Positions 18,392-27,668 are shown, numbered from the stretch's first letter. The stretch: 38,872 bases of DNA from Candidatus Terasakiella magnetica (GCF_900093605.1 NZ_FLYE01000009.1:1-38872), one strand, 5' to 3'. Translations and numbers: made by a program. The notes: generated from the sequence alone by a model not told the origin.

Positions 18392-19618
18392 TTATTCTTC
18401 GTCAGCATCAAGGCCATAGGCAGAGTGCAATGCACGGATTGCCAATTCAAGATATTCTTCTGCGATCAACACAGAGACCTTGATTTCAGATGTTGTGATC
18501 ACTTGAATGTTGATGCCTTTTTCAGCCAATGCTTTAAACATGGTTGCAGCCACACCTGCGTGCGTGCGCATACCCACACCCACAACAGAGATTTTCACAA
18601 CGTCGCTGTCAGAAACCAGACGTTCATAGCCGACTTCTTCTTGCTTTTCTTCCAACAACTGGATGGCACGTTGCAGATCACCACGTGGCACCGTGAAGGT
18701 CACATCTGTTTTTTGACCATCTTCAGAAACGTTCTGAACGATCATGTCCACATTGATGGAAGTGTCCGCCAATGGGCCAAACAGGCCAGCAGAAACACCA
18801 GGACGATCGGCCACACCGATCAGAGTGATTTTTGCTTCATCACGTGAATACGCAATGCCGCTTACGAGTTCTTGTTCCACGATTTCATCCTCCCCGCAAA
18901 CCAAGGTTCCGGGTTTTTCTTCAAAACTGGTCAATACTTGCAGGCGCACATCATGCTTCATCGCCATTTCTACAGAACGGGTCTGCAAAACCTTGGCACC
19001 AAGCGAGGCCAGTTCAAGCATCTCTTCATAGGTGATTTTATCAAGCTTGCGTGCTTTTGCCACAATGCGTGGGTCTGTTGTGTAGACACCATCAACATCG
19101 GTGTAAATATCACAACGGTCCGCCTTGGTTGCAGCCGCCAGCGCCACAGCAGATGTATCGGAGCCACCGCGGCCCAATGTGGTCACACGGTTATCAGAAC
19201 CGACACCTTGGAAACCCGGAACAACAACGACTTCACCGCTTTTAAAGCGTTTATCGAGTTCTTCGGTACCAATATCTTCGATACGCGCTTTTGCATGTAC
19301 GCTATCGGTACGGATCGGAATTTGCCAGCCCTGCCAAGAGCGAGCTGCGACACCCATAGACTGAAGAACAATAGACAGCAGACCGGAAGTTACCTGCTCA
19401 CCCGATGAAACAACCACGTCATATTCGCGGGCATCATACATAGGTGAAGCATCTTCACAATAACCGACAAGCTGGTTTGTCACACCGGACATAGCCGAGA
19501 CGACAACCGCAACTTCGTTACCTGCATCCACTTCGTTCTTCACACGTTGGGCTACATTCCTGATCCGGTCGAGGTCGGCAACTGAAGTGCCGCCAAATTT
19601 CATTACGATCCGAGCCAT
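18392..19618 (-). CDS. lysC: Aspartate kinase
   Basis: LysC phosphorylates aspartate, the first step to lysine, threonine, methionine and diaminopimelate. The 408-residue protein has the kinase signature VMKFGGTSVADLDRI at residues 5-19, the substrate loop TTLGRGGSDTSAVALAAA, and a C-terminal pair of ACT domains (about 265-400, with VADRPGVSAGLFGPLADTSI and VVGVGMRTHAGVAATMFKAL) that carry feedback inhibition. The length is that of the single-chain lysine/threonine-regulated class. It is the first gene of the minus-strand block and is divergent from ubiG, with 156 bases between the starts. Confidence 0.97.
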   Translation of the reverse strand: MARIVMKFGGTSVADLDRIRNVAQRVKNEVDAGNEVAVVVSAMSGVTNQLVGYCEDASPMYDAREYDVVVSSGEQVTSGLLSIVLQSMGVAARSWQGWQIPIRTDSVHAKARIEDIGTEELDKRFKSGEVVVVPGFQGVGSDNRVTTLGRGGSDTSAVALAAATKADRCDIYTDVDGVYTTDPRIVAKARKLDKITYEEMLELASLGAKVLQTRSVEMAMKHDVRLQVLTSFEEKPGTLVCGEDEIVEQELVSGIAYSRDEAKITLIGVADRPGVSAGLFGPLADTSINVDMIVQNVSEDGQKTDVTFTVPRGDLQRAIQLLEEKQEEVGYERLVSDSDVVKISVVGVGMRTHAGVAATMFKALAEKGINIQVITTSEIKVSVLIAEEYLELAIRALHSAYGLDADEE

Positions 19619-19774
19619 TTGACGAAATGTTCCTTAGGCGAAAGTCAAAAAATAGAAAACGAGTGTGCCCATTTTCCTGTGCAAAAATTCATTTTGAACT
19701 GGCAAACGCGCACGCGCGGGTATACATACTCTTAAATCGACCTTTTAAGCAAGCCTCATAACGGGAGTTTTTCC

Positions 19775-20512
19775 ATGTCTTCAACCACTGTTAACCCTGA
19801 AGAAGTCGCATGGTTTACGGCAATTGCCGATGAGTGGTGGGACCCAAATGGCAAATTTCGCCCGCTTCACAAATTCAACCCCACCCGCCTAACCTTCATT
19901 CGTGAACGTTTATGTGCACATTTTGGGCTGGATGAAACAGCTGAACAACCGCTTAAGGGTTTGAAAATACTTGATATCGGCTGTGGCGGCGGATTGATTT
20001 CAGAACCGCTATGCCGCATGGGGGCCCAAATGACCAGCATTGATGCGGGTGATAAAAACATCAAAACCGCCATGGTCCATGCCGAGGCTGGTGGCCTTGA
20101 CATTGATTATCGCTGTGTCTTTCCTGAAGATTTGGCAGCGCAAAATGTGCAGTATGATGCGGTGCTGAATATGGAAGTGATTGAGCATGTCGCCGATATT
20201 GATGCCTTTTTGGATGCATCATGCGCTTTGGTCAAACCCGGTGGCGCCATGATTGGTGCAACCCTAAACCGCACGATCAAGTCTTTTGCCATGGCAAAAG
20301 TTGGGGCTGAATATATCTTGGGCTGGTTGCCCCGTGGCACCCATGACTTTTCCCAATTTGTAAAACCATCAGAATTTGCCGATGGCTTGCGCAAAAACGG
20401 ACTTGAGGTCAAACTTATGAACGGCATGACCTTTAATCCGTTTCGCGACAGCTGGTCCCTAACCAATGACCTGAGCGTCAACTATCTGTTATTTGCGACT
20501 AAACAGACTTAA
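19775..20512 (+). CDS. ubiG: Ubiquinone biosynthesis O-methyltransferase UbiG
   Basis: UbiG carries out both O-methylations of the ubiquinone ring using S-adenosylmethionine. The 245-residue protein starts with the family motif EVAWFTAIADEWWDPNGKFR, followed by PLHKFNPTRL. It has the SAM-binding ILDIGCGGGL at 65-74, the acidic IDAGDKNIKTA, and VLNMEVIEHVADI. ATG 19775 has GGGAG 9 bases upstream. It is divergent from lysC, a conserved arrangement in alphaproteobacteria. A small gene of unknown function follows after 18 bases. Confidence 0.96.
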   Translation: MSSTTVNPEEVAWFTAIADEWWDPNGKFRPLHKFNPTRLTFIRERLCAHFGLDETAEQPLKGLKILDIGCGGGLISEPLCRMGAQMTSIDAGDKNIKTAMVHAEAGGLDIDYRCVFPEDLAAQNVQYDAVLNMEVIEHVADIDAFLDASCALVKPGGAMIGATLNRTIKSFAMAKVGAEYILGWLPRGTHDFSQFVKPSEFADGLRKNGLEVKLMNGMTFNPFRDSWSLTNDLSVNYLLFATKQT

Positions 20513-20530
20513 TCCATACAAAGGCTCATC

Positions 20531-20758
20531 ATGCATATTCTTCATAAACTGACAGGACTTGAAGGTGAAACCGTGCTGGTGCGCCTTGACCAGATTGCCT
20601 GTGCATATCCCTCCAATATGTATGGGGCGGGTGAGAATGAAGATGAGTTTAATGTGGAAACAATGGCCTGCACAAAGATTTCCATGATCAGCGGTGATGT
20701 GCTTCACGTGATTGAAAGCCCCGAAGAAATTTTGGCTCTTTCGCAAATAACTGAATAA
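20531..20758 (+). CDS. Small protein, possibly FlbD-like
   Basis: A 75-residue protein that I do not recognise with certainty. It starts 18 bases after ubiG with AAAGG before the ATG, so it is probably co-transcribed. Its pattern, L-x-G-E-x-V-L-V-R-L-D-Q-I near the N-terminus and ISMISGDVLHVIESPEEIL near the C-terminus, resembles the small FlbD/SwrD fold, in which a strand 'V.L.NG....V.ES.EEI' follows a 'LN...I' segment. The middle (residues 28-48) is acidic and unlike that family. No signal peptide or membrane segment is seen. The resemblance is a by-eye inference and should not be taken as a function. Confidence 0.6.
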   Translation: MHILHKLTGLEGETVLVRLDQIACAYPSNMYGAGENEDEFNVETMACTKISMISGDVLHVIESPEEILALSQITE

Positions 20759-20770
20759 CCGTAAGCCATA

Positions 20771-20798
20771 TTGACCAGACACTTTTAAAATGTATTAT
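20771..20798 (+). promoter_or_regulatory. Probable sigma-70 promoter of the PHB depolymerase gene
   Basis: TTGACC (20771-20776) and TATTAT (20793-20798) are separated by 16 bases, each one base from consensus. They lie 34 bases before the depolymerase ATG. Confidence 0.55.
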
Positions 20799-20832
20799 TG
20801 CGCCTATTAATCTTATAAAGGTAGGGGCGATT

Positions 20833-22056
20833 ATGTTTAAATTTGTTCTATCGCTGGCTTTGTCAGCGGTAATTTCCACAGCACATGCTGCGGGACCGAC
20901 ACCCAAAATTGATGCCGAAAAAATCTCGGTTTCTGGTGTGTCTTCTGGTGCGTTTATGGCGCAACAGCTTCACGTGGCCTATTCCGATATTTTCTCGGGC
21001 ATGGGCTCTGTTGCAGGCGGGCCGTTTTTCTGTGCACAAAATATGAAGCCGGGCGATATCGCCACCATTAAACAGCAATGTATGATGGGTATTGGCGCAG
21101 ACCTAACGGGCACGACCTATATTGATAAGGCAAAACAACTATCTAAAGACGGTAAAATCGCCCCAATCAGCAACCTGAAAAATGATAAAGTCTTTATCTT
21201 TAACTCACAAGGCGATCAGGTCATCAACCCACTTTTGGGCAATACATCCCGCATCTTCTATAAAGAGTTTGTGGATAAAGCGAGCAAGAATGTAAAAGCT
21301 TGGGCGAGCATTCCCTCTTATGGTCCGTTCTACCCCATTGCCCATGGTATGCCCACAACCAAATCCATGTTTGATAAATATGAGAACCTTGGCGATGCAG
21401 CCTTTCCATGTGCACCAAGCAACTCGCAGCAATATTCATGGTTTCCAAACCAGTTGGTCCGCGGCAATGACCCATGGATGTATCACTGTAACTACGGCAT
21501 GATCCCGGGTTACAACCTTGGTAAAGACATCCTGTGGCATATCTATGGGGAAATGAAGACCTCAAAGAAATTTAAGGCCGCAAACCTCTATAGCTTTAAA
21601 CAGCAGCCTTATGTGTCTGACCTGTCTTCTAATAAAGCGCTTAATGAACATGGTATTGGCTCAACAGGCTATGCTTATGTGCCATCAGCTTGTCAGTCAG
21701 GTGAAAAAGATTGCAAAATGCATGTGGCCTTACATGGTTGCCAGCAGTTCCCTGAATGGAAGTTTAAAGGCAAGATTGGCTCGAGCAATTCCGGTAAAGA
21801 AATCACCTTTGGGGACCTGTTCTATAAAAACATCTACAATGACCTTACTGAATCAAATGACATTGTGATGCTTTATCCCCAAGCTCATAACATCGGCACC
21901 AAAGAAGCCGACATAAACCCTTATGGCTGCTGGGCATTCTGGGCAATGTTTGATAATGAAACAGACACCTATTACACCCGTGAAGGCCGTGAGATGAAAA
22001 TGATCGCTAATATGGTCAAGGCATTCCAAGACAAGTCTATCAAGCTTGTAAAATAA
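20833..22056 (+). CDS. Secreted/periplasmic poly(3-hydroxybutyrate) depolymerase-family esterase
   Basis: An alpha/beta-hydrolase of 407 residues with a signal peptide (MFKFVLSLALSAVISTAHA, 1-19). The nucleophile elbow is GVSSG at 35-39 with S37. Downstream come LHGCQQ, the oxyanion-hole motif of PHB depolymerases, and MLYPQAHNIGTKEADINPYG with GCWAFW. A lipase box placed before LHGC is the type II catalytic-domain order, as in the periplasmic PhaZ1 of Rhodospirillum rubrum. No fibronectin-type linker or substrate-binding domain is seen, so action on periplasmic or short oligomers is more likely than on crystalline polymer. AGGGG precedes the ATG. A strong bidirectional terminator follows. 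The natural substrate is inferred, not proven. Confidence 0.85.
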   Translation: MFKFVLSLALSAVISTAHAAGPTPKIDAEKISVSGVSSGAFMAQQLHVAYSDIFSGMGSVAGGPFFCAQNMKPGDIATIKQQCMMGIGADLTGTTYIDKAKQLSKDGKIAPISNLKNDKVFIFNSQGDQVINPLLGNTSRIFYKEFVDKASKNVKAWASIPSYGPFYPIAHGMPTTKSMFDKYENLGDAAFPCAPSNSQQYSWFPNQLVRGNDPWMYHCNYGMIPGYNLGKDILWHIYGEMKTSKKFKAANLYSFKQQPYVSDLSSNKALNEHGIGSTGYAYVPSACQSGEKDCKMHVALHGCQQFPEWKFKGKIGSSNSGKEITFGDLFYKNIYNDLTESNDIVMLYPQAHNIGTKEADINPYGCWAFWAMFDNETDTYYTREGREMKMIANMVKAFQDKSIKLVK

Positions 22057-22062
22057 AACAAA

Positions 22063-22112
22063 AAAGCCCGTCATTCCCAACTTGCGCAAGGATTGACGGG
22101 CTTTCTTTTTTT
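22063..22112. terminator. Bidirectional rho-independent terminator
   Basis: AAAGCCCGTCA (22063-22073) pairs with TGACGGGCTTT (22094-22104), a perfect 11-bp stem with an A-rich left side and a T-tract to 22112. It serves the depolymerase (+) and the chemoreceptor (-). Confidence 0.9.
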
Positions 22113-22119
22113 AAAGGCT

Positions 22120-24582
22120 CTAGCCTTTAATGGCAGCAGCCAGTTTCTTATCAAATGACATGATGTGGTTTACCCACCAGCTGCCCAGCAGACCCGTTAG
22201 ATCCACCTCGGCACCGCTCTCACCATTTTGATATTTGGCATAAAGCCCATCCAGACGTTTCACAAAGCCTTCATGGGCTTTCTTATGGATTTCATAGTCC
22301 GCATAATTCATATTCTGCATAACTTCTTCTTCTGAACCGAAATGCGTTTCGGTGTAATTATGCAGCTCAGAAAAGGCCATCTGGATATCATCTTGGGTCG
22401 CATTGGTTTTCATAAAGTGATAGAGGCTATTGACCATACCCAAGAGCTTCTTATGGTCATCATCGATATGATCCACGCCAAAGGCCAGATCATCACTCCA
22501 TGATACAAGTTCGCTTACTTCATCACCGCTATCAAACTGAACATTCTGCAAGAATTCCGTGACTTTCTTGCGCAACACATCGCCTTGCTTTGACAAAGCA
22601 CCAGACGCCTGACCAATATCGACAGAGGCCGTTTCAGCACGTTCTGCTGAATGCAGCACATGAATGACTTCTTGGGAGACATTCTGCGTACCTTGGGAAG
22701 CTTGTTCCACATTGCGTGCGATTTCTGATGTGGCTGCACTTTGTTCTTCCACGGCTGCTGAAATAGAAGCTGAAATTTCATTCACCTCACCAATGGCACG
22801 CGATACATTGCTGATCGCACTGACCGAGGCATTGGTGGAAGACTGCACTTCTGAGATTTGTTTGCCAATTTCTTCTGTAGCTTGCGAGGTCTGGTTGGCT
22901 AATGTTTTAACTTCTTGGGCCACAACAGCAAAGCCTTTACCCGCATCGCCTGCGCGCGCGGCCTCAATCGTGGCGTTTAGGGCCAACATATTGGTCTGGT
23001 CCGCAATGTCATTAATGAGCCCGACAAACTCACCAATTTTAGAGACATTATCTTCAAGAACGCGGATTTTCTCAGAGGTATTATTGGCCTCACTTACCGC
23101 CGTCATGGAAGAAGTCGCCGCATTGGCAACTTGACTCGAAATTTCAGAAATAGAAGCTGAAAGCTCTTCTGCCGCACTGGCAACTGTTTCCACATTGGTT
23201 GAAGCTTCTTCAGCCGAGGCTGCAACAGTTGCCGACTGCCCTTTGGTCGTAGAGGCAATATCATTCATCTCAATGGAGGTTTCCTGCATAGAGACATCTG
23301 CGGCAGAAAGCCCATCCATCACCGTAACCATGGTCAGTTCGAAATCCTGAATATAGCCTTCCATCAATTTCTGGCGGCGGATTTTTTCTTCCTCCTCAGC
23401 CAGTTTTTCTTGATTGAGTCGCTCCGCTTTAATCAGTCCTTCTTTAAAGAATTCAACCGATTTTGCCATTTCACCAATCTCATCACCACGATCGGCACCT
23501 TCAACACCTACGCTGTGATCACCTTGTGACAAGGCCGTCATCACATTGGTCAAACTATGAACAGGCTGTGTGATCCCGTGAACGATTTGCATGACCACAA
23601 CAACGGTGACAGCCAGAAGGGCTAAAGTGACCAACAAAGCCATATAAAAAGCTGTATCAGCGCCAGAGCGGATATCATTTGTCATACCCACGAGGTCGTC
23701 AGCAACTTTATTTTCAACGGTTTTTAACAGGTTGATCTTCTTGGTGATTGTGTCAAACCAGTAAGGACCTTCAATGCCTTGTGTTGTTCCTGTAACCGCA
23801 CTTTCAATGGCAATTTTGCGCATGCGGTTGACATCATCCACATCCGGGCCTTTAACCGTGTTTTTCATAAAGGCAATTTGTTCTGACGTGGCAAAAATCG
23901 CAAAGCGGCTTAAGAAAGTATTTTGCATGGCGATAAGCTGGAGGAATTTGCGGTAAATAACCGGCTTGAATTTCCCTGCACTAAACCCGCCAGAGCCCAT
24001 GGCGCGTTCAATACCTGCGCGCTCTTTTGCCTGCAAAAAGGCCGTATAGGCCGTAATGGCACCGGTGACTTGCGCATCATTACTCAAGACCGCCATTTCT
24101 TCAACAATGCTGAGGAGCTTGGCAATGGTTGGGGTGTAATAGCCCGCCATTTTTGGGATGGTAAGTTCAAGGCCGGAGACCTGTTTGCGTTTGGCCTGAA
24201 GCTGGGATAAAGCTTTGCTTGCCGTGCTGATTTTGCCTTTCAGCACCTCACTGTAATTATCAACCGGGAAAGTCTTGAAAGCCTGCTGTAACAAGCCGTG
24301 TTTGATATCACTTTCTTGGCGTTGATTATCCAGCTTGGCTTTAAACTTCTGCCCTTTACTGCCAATAAAACCGGCTGAGGTGCCGCGTTCTTTTTGTAAT
24401 TCATGCACCAGCGCACTGATGGTCGGCGCAAGGTCTGCCAAGGTGGTTAAACGTTCCATATTGGTTGAAATCTGGCGTTTATCCAAAACGATGGAGCCTG
24501 CAAAAAACAACAGCCCAATCACAGGTAAGGCCAACGCCAACATAATACGAAACCGAATTTGAAGATTATTCAACGCAGACAT
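22120..24582 (-). CDS. Chemoreceptor with NIT sensor, HAMP, MCP and C-terminal hemerythrin domains
   Basis: An 820-residue methyl-accepting chemotaxis protein. TM1 is at about 8-30 ([20 protein letters not shown]). A large periplasmic helical domain (about 45-310) starts with [20 protein letters not shown], the signature of the NIT nitrate/nitrite-sensing domain. TM2 at about 315-340 and HAMP ([20 protein letters not shown]) follow. The signalling hairpin tip is [20 protein letters not shown] with [20 protein letters not shown]. Residues 689-820 are a hemerythrin domain with every di-iron ligand visible: H710, H747, E751, H766, H770, H806 and D811. It should bind O2 or NO at the receptor's cytoplasmic end, as in DcrH. 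ATG 24582 is chosen because GGGAG lies 8 bases upstream and the membrane helix begins there; the frame extends to 24711. Confidence 0.93.
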   Translation of the reverse strand: MSALNNLQIRFRIMLALALPVIGLLFFAGSIVLDKRQISTNMERLTTLADLAPTISALVHELQKERGTSAGFIGSKGQKFKAKLDNQRQESDIKHGLLQQAFKTFPVDNYSEVLKGKISTASKALSQLQAKRKQVSGLELTIPKMAGYYTPTIAKLLSIVEEMAVLSNDAQVTGAITAYTAFLQAKERAGIERAMGSGGFSAGKFKPVIYRKFLQLIAMQNTFLSRFAIFATSEQIAFMKNTVKGPDVDDVNRMRKIAIESAVTGTTQGIEGPYWFDTITKKINLLKTVENKVADDLVGMTNDIRSGADTAFYMALLVTLALLAVTVVVVMQIVHGITQPVHSLTNVMTALSQGDHSVGVEGADRGDEIGEMAKSVEFFKEGLIKAERLNQEKLAEEEEKIRRQKLMEGYIQDFELTMVTVMDGLSAADVSMQETSIEMNDIASTTKGQSATVAASAEEASTNVETVASAAEELSASISEISSQVANAATSSMTAVSEANNTSEKIRVLEDNVSKIGEFVGLINDIADQTNMLALNATIEAARAGDAGKGFAVVAQEVKTLANQTSQATEEIGKQISEVQSSTNASVSAISNVSRAIGEVNEISASISAAVEEQSAATSEIARNVEQASQGTQNVSQEVIHVLHSAERAETASVDIGQASGALSKQGDVLRKKVTEFLQNVQFDSGDEVSELVSWSDDLAFGVDHIDDDHKKLLGMVNSLYHFMKTNATQDDIQMAFSELHNYTETHFGSEEEVMQNMNYADYEIHKKAHEGFVKRLDGLYAKYQNGESGAEVDLTGLLGSWWVNHIMSFDKKLAAAIKG

Positions 24583-24639
24583 GCAAAACTCCCACCTTGA
24601 CCATTTACCAGCCAATCTATCCATTCTTATATATTTGAA

Positions 24640-24735
24640 AAGCCTTAAATAACCTACCTTTAAGCGCCATAGGTTATCGTTAACAAAACCAAAACATGAC
24701 AACCCTATCATGTTTAAGGTAGGTTACAAAGGCTT
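24640..24735. repeat. Nested inverted repeat with two alternative pairings
   Basis: AAGCCTT (24640-24646) and TAACCTACCTT (24650-24660) pair with AAGGTAGGTTA (24716-24726) and AAGGCTT (24729-24735), separated by a short internal loop. Inside lies a second perfect hairpin, AAACATGA (24693-24700) with TCATGTTT (24708-24715). A further TAGGTTA at 24670-24676 can pair with the same TAACCTA (24650-24656), so two structures compete. It sits between the DUF1178 gene and the chemoreceptor. There is no clear T-tract, so a simple terminator is not the best reading. Confidence 0.65.
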
Positions 24736-24766
24736 GATTTAAATAGATATACCTAAAATCGGTACT

Positions 24767-25261
24767 TTAGTTGGCTTGTTCTTTATCCGCCAGTTTGGGA
24801 ATAGAGATGACCTCAATGCCTTCATCGCGCAGCTCTTCTGTTTCTTCAGAGGTTGCTTCACCATAAATATCGCGCATCTCTGCATCACCAGAATGAATGG
24901 CGCGGGCCTCTTCTGCAAAATCTTCCCCCACATAGTCGCATGTGTTTTCCACATGTTTTTGCAGTTTACTGACAACTTCCATGAAGGTTTGGGCCGCTTC
25001 TTGCGGGTCGGCCCCACTGCGCATATCGCTTGCCGCTTTTTCAGCAGCTTCAATTGCTGTTTTTTGATCCGCAGACGTGCGCACTTGTACATCCTTGGCA
25101 GAAGCCACAGCAGGTGACATCACGGCTTTTCGGATTTGATCATTACCACAGAACGGACATTGCACTTCCCCATGGGCAGCCTGCTCGTCAAAAGCAGTAC
25201 TATCGCGAAACCATGCTTCAAATTCATGGTCATGTTCACAAAGAAGTTGGTAGCAAATCAT
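24767..25261 (-). CDS. DUF1178 family protein
   Basis: A 164-residue cytoplasmic protein of the DUF1178 family, widespread in alpha- and betaproteobacteria and of unknown function. The N-terminus MICYQLLCEHDHEFEAWFRD is the family signature, followed by a zinc-ribbon-like CPFCGNDQIRKAVMSPAV (about 36-53) that gives, with the earlier Cys3 and Cys8, a possible metal site. The C-terminal half is helical and acidic. The length is typical. It is divergent from the M48 protease, with 177 bases between the starts, and precedes the chemoreceptor by 185 bases, across the nested inverted repeat. Confidence 0.88.
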   Translation of the reverse strand: MICYQLLCEHDHEFEAWFRDSTAFDEQAAHGEVQCPFCGNDQIRKAVMSPAVASAKDVQVRTSADQKTAIEAAEKAASDMRSGADPQEAAQTFMEVVSKLQKHVENTCDYVGEDFAEEARAIHSGDAEMRDIYGEATSEETEELRDEGIEVISIPKLADKEQAN

Positions 25262-25438
25262 CGTCTCATCAGCCTGATCTTTTAAGATTGTGGCGGGTTT
25301 AGCCTGTTTTTACGACCTCTACAAGTAAAATAGCATGAATTATAGGCTTTGATCTCCTTTGTTTTTTGCTTATCTTTTAGAAAAGAGGCTCTCTCCAAAC
25401 CATATAAAGGAGAGACGAGTTTATACGGGTGATTTTTA

Positions 25439-26893
25439 ATGCGTTCCTTTTTCATAGCAGCAAGCTTATGTGCACTTGTGCTTTCCACATCTGGCTGTTC
25501 GGTTAACCCCGCCACGGGGCAACAGAGCTTTACTGGGGTCACTTCAATTGAAGATGACATAAAGTTGGGTAAACAAGAATATCCCAAATTGATCAAGCGC
25601 TTTGGCGGTAAATATGACCATGAAAAAATTCAAAAGTATATAAATGACTTAGGACAACAATTAGCCCGCGTTTCTGAGTTACCAAATTTAGCTTGGGAGT
25701 TTACTGTTCTCGACAATCCAGAAATGAATGCAATGGCTCTGCCAGGCGGCAAAATCACCATAAATCGCGGCATCATTTCTTTAGCAGAAAACGAAGCGGA
25801 AATAGTAGCAATTTTAGGCCATGAAATAGGCCATGTTACAGCTAGACATACAGCACAAAGAATAAGCCAAGGGCAAATAGTTCAATTAGGATCTATACTG
25901 CTCGGAATTGTAGTCGGTGGACCTGCTGGCGATATTGCTAACTACGCTGGAAATGCATTTATTGCAAACTACTCAAGAGATCAGGAAATGGAAGCTGATA
26001 AACTCGGCATTCGTTATATGACCAAGCTAGGCTATGATCCGAAAGCTTCGGCCACTTTCTTTAAGAAGCTGGCTGAACATACCGAGCTTGAAGCCAAGAT
26101 GAAGGGTGAGAAAGGCGAGCAAAGCCATTATTCCATCTTTTCCACTCACCCCGATACACGTGTGCGCATTTCAGAGTCCCAAAAGATTGCCAAGACCTAT
26201 CCAGTTGACCTTGACCTGATTAATCGGCGCACCTATCTCGCGCTCATTGATGGTCTGGAATATGGTGAAAGCATCAAACAAGGCATTATTGACCAACAAA
26301 CCTTCATCCACCCCGACCTGCGCATGGAATTTACAATCCCTGATGACTTCGAATATTTTAATACCCCCAAATTATTAATTGCTACTCACAAAAACGGAAG
26401 TGCCATCCGGTTTGATATTGCTAAACGAAATAATAAGCATCTCCCTATCACACATTACCTCAATGAGATTTGGGCCAATAAATATAACCTGCGCGCTGTT
26501 CAACAGCTTGAGGTCAACGGGCTTGAGGCTGCAACGGGTGTTGTGCGCATCAATACGAAAAAAGGCGTGCGTGATATTCGCTATCTTGCCATTGCAGATG
26601 GGGAAGAGATTTTCCAGTTTCGTTTTCTCACACCGCCGGACCTCACCAGTAAAATGGAAATGGCCTTTCGCCGCACGACCTACAGCTTTCGAAGGCTTTC
26701 TTATCGTGAAGCCAAAAGCATTAAAGGCTTCCATATCGGCTTGCATCGCGTCGGGCATAACGACACGATTTCAGGCCTTGCCCAACGTATGAAAGTTGAA
26801 AAGATGAAAGAAGACTGGCTCAAGGTCCTCAATAAGGAAGCCTTGTCTAACGGCTTGCAAAAAGGTGAGTTCTTAAAGATTGTTACTCGATAA
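25439..26893 (+). CDS. M48 family metalloprotease, periplasmic (BepA/YfgC-like)
   Basis: A zinc protease of 484 residues in the group of BepA/LoiP, which degrade misassembled outer-membrane proteins. A signal peptide ends in STSGCSVNPATGQQ with C20 as probable lipidation site, although the lipobox is not perfect. The catalytic site is HEIGH at 128-132, with a third ligand in the EMEAD segment at 183-187. The middle region (about 285-420) is a beta-rich unknown domain. The C-terminus (HIGLHRVGHNDTISGLAQRM) resembles a LysM-like 'V..GDT...IA' pattern. Codon use changes along the gene: roughly 25560-26030 is AT-rich with clustered AGA, ATA and TTA codons, unlike the rest. A terminator hairpin shared with azoR follows. 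Confidence 0.92.
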   Translation: MRSFFIAASLCALVLSTSGCSVNPATGQQSFTGVTSIEDDIKLGKQEYPKLIKRFGGKYDHEKIQKYINDLGQQLARVSELPNLAWEFTVLDNPEMNAMALPGGKITINRGIISLAENEAEIVAILGHEIGHVTARHTAQRISQGQIVQLGSILLGIVVGGPAGDIANYAGNAFIANYSRDQEMEADKLGIRYMTKLGYDPKASATFFKKLAEHTELEAKMKGEKGEQSHYSIFSTHPDTRVRISESQKIAKTYPVDLDLINRRTYLALIDGLEYGESIKQGIIDQQTFIHPDLRMEFTIPDDFEYFNTPKLLIATHKNGSAIRFDIAKRNNKHLPITHYLNEIWANKYNLRAVQQLEVNGLEAATGVVRINTKKGVRDIRYLAIADGEEIFQFRFLTPPDLTSKMEMAFRRTTYSFRRLSYREAKSIKGFHIGLHRVGHNDTISGLAQRMKVEKMKEDWLKVLNKEALSNGLQKGEFLKIVTR

Positions 26894-26896
26894 AAT

Positions 26897-26928
26897 AACG
26901 GCATACCTAAATATGTAGGCATGCCGTT
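26897..26928. terminator. Bidirectional terminator hairpin
   Basis: AACGGCATACCTA (26897-26909) pairs with TAGGCATGCCGTT (26916-26928) with one mismatch, between the convergent M48 and azoR genes. The T-tracts are short, so efficiency is uncertain. Confidence 0.7.
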
Positions 26929-26943
26929 TACAATCCACTTCTT

Positions 26944-27558
26944 CTATGCTGCCAAGGCCGCTTCAATATCTTTTGTTGCCCCTTCAATAGCGCGCGCGAC
27001 CGCTTCTTCGCCCATGGCAACACCATTGGCCTGAATAAGGCTGACAGTATTCACCCCCATAAAGGCAAGCACCTGTTGCAGGTAAGGTAAAACGAAATCC
27101 AGATGGCTATAGCCGTTTTCTGAATAATCCCCTCCCCGTGCTGAAATCACATACACAGGTTTATCTTCAACCAAACCAACAGGACCGTTTTCACTATATT
27201 TAAAAGTCTCGCCTGCCCGCGCAATATGATCCACATAAGCCTTCAGGCTGGAAGGGATACCAAAGTTATGCATCGGTGCGCCCATGACGATGGCATCGGC
27301 CTCTTTAAACTGGGCAATCAAATCATCAGAACGTTTTACAAGGGCGACTTGCGCGGCGTTGCGTTGCTCAGCAGGCGTGAAAAAGGCGCCAAGGATTTCC
27401 CCATCAAGATGAGGCAGGTTTAGCGAAACCACATCGAGCTCACTCACCTCAACATTCCCATTGGCCTGCTGGTACTTCTCAACAAAGGCTTGGGTCAATT
27501 TACGGGTGACGGAAGTCTCCCCCATCGGGCTGGAATTGATAACAAGTAATGTAGACAT
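26944..27558 (-). CDS. azoR: FMN-dependent NADH-azoreductase
   Basis: AzoR is a homodimeric flavodoxin-fold enzyme that reduces azo compounds and quinones with NADH, generally taken to protect against quinone stress. The 204-residue protein begins LLVINSSPMGETSVTRKLT, the FMN phosphate-binding loop. It has MGAPMHNFGIPSSLKAYVDHIARAGETF, the FMN-ring loop typical of AzoR, and VISARGGDYSENG in place of the usual ARGG block. The start is ATG 27558. It stands alone on the minus strand, 110 bases after the Amt-MCP terminator, so it is probably a separate transcription unit. Confidence 0.93.
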   Translation of the reverse strand: MSTLLVINSSPMGETSVTRKLTQAFVEKYQQANGNVEVSELDVVSLNLPHLDGEILGAFFTPAEQRNAAQVALVKRSDDLIAQFKEADAIVMGAPMHNFGIPSSLKAYVDHIARAGETFKYSENGPVGLVEDKPVYVISARGGDYSENGYSHLDFVLPYLQQVLAFMGVNTVSLIQANGVAMGEEAVARAIEGATKDIEAALAA

Positions 27559-27668
27559 GGGCTGATCTCTTTCTCTAAGCAGTTAATCTTTTCTGCCTAT
27601 GAAGATGCTCTGTTTCACTTATTTTGATAATGACCCGCTTTTGAAAATGATTGTTTCCAAAAATAAAC

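Noticed and set aside
24640-24735. Simple rho-independent terminator of the DUF1178 gene
   Set aside because: The stem is long and AT-rich, has alternative pairings and lacks a clear T-tract; listed as a repeat of unknown role instead.
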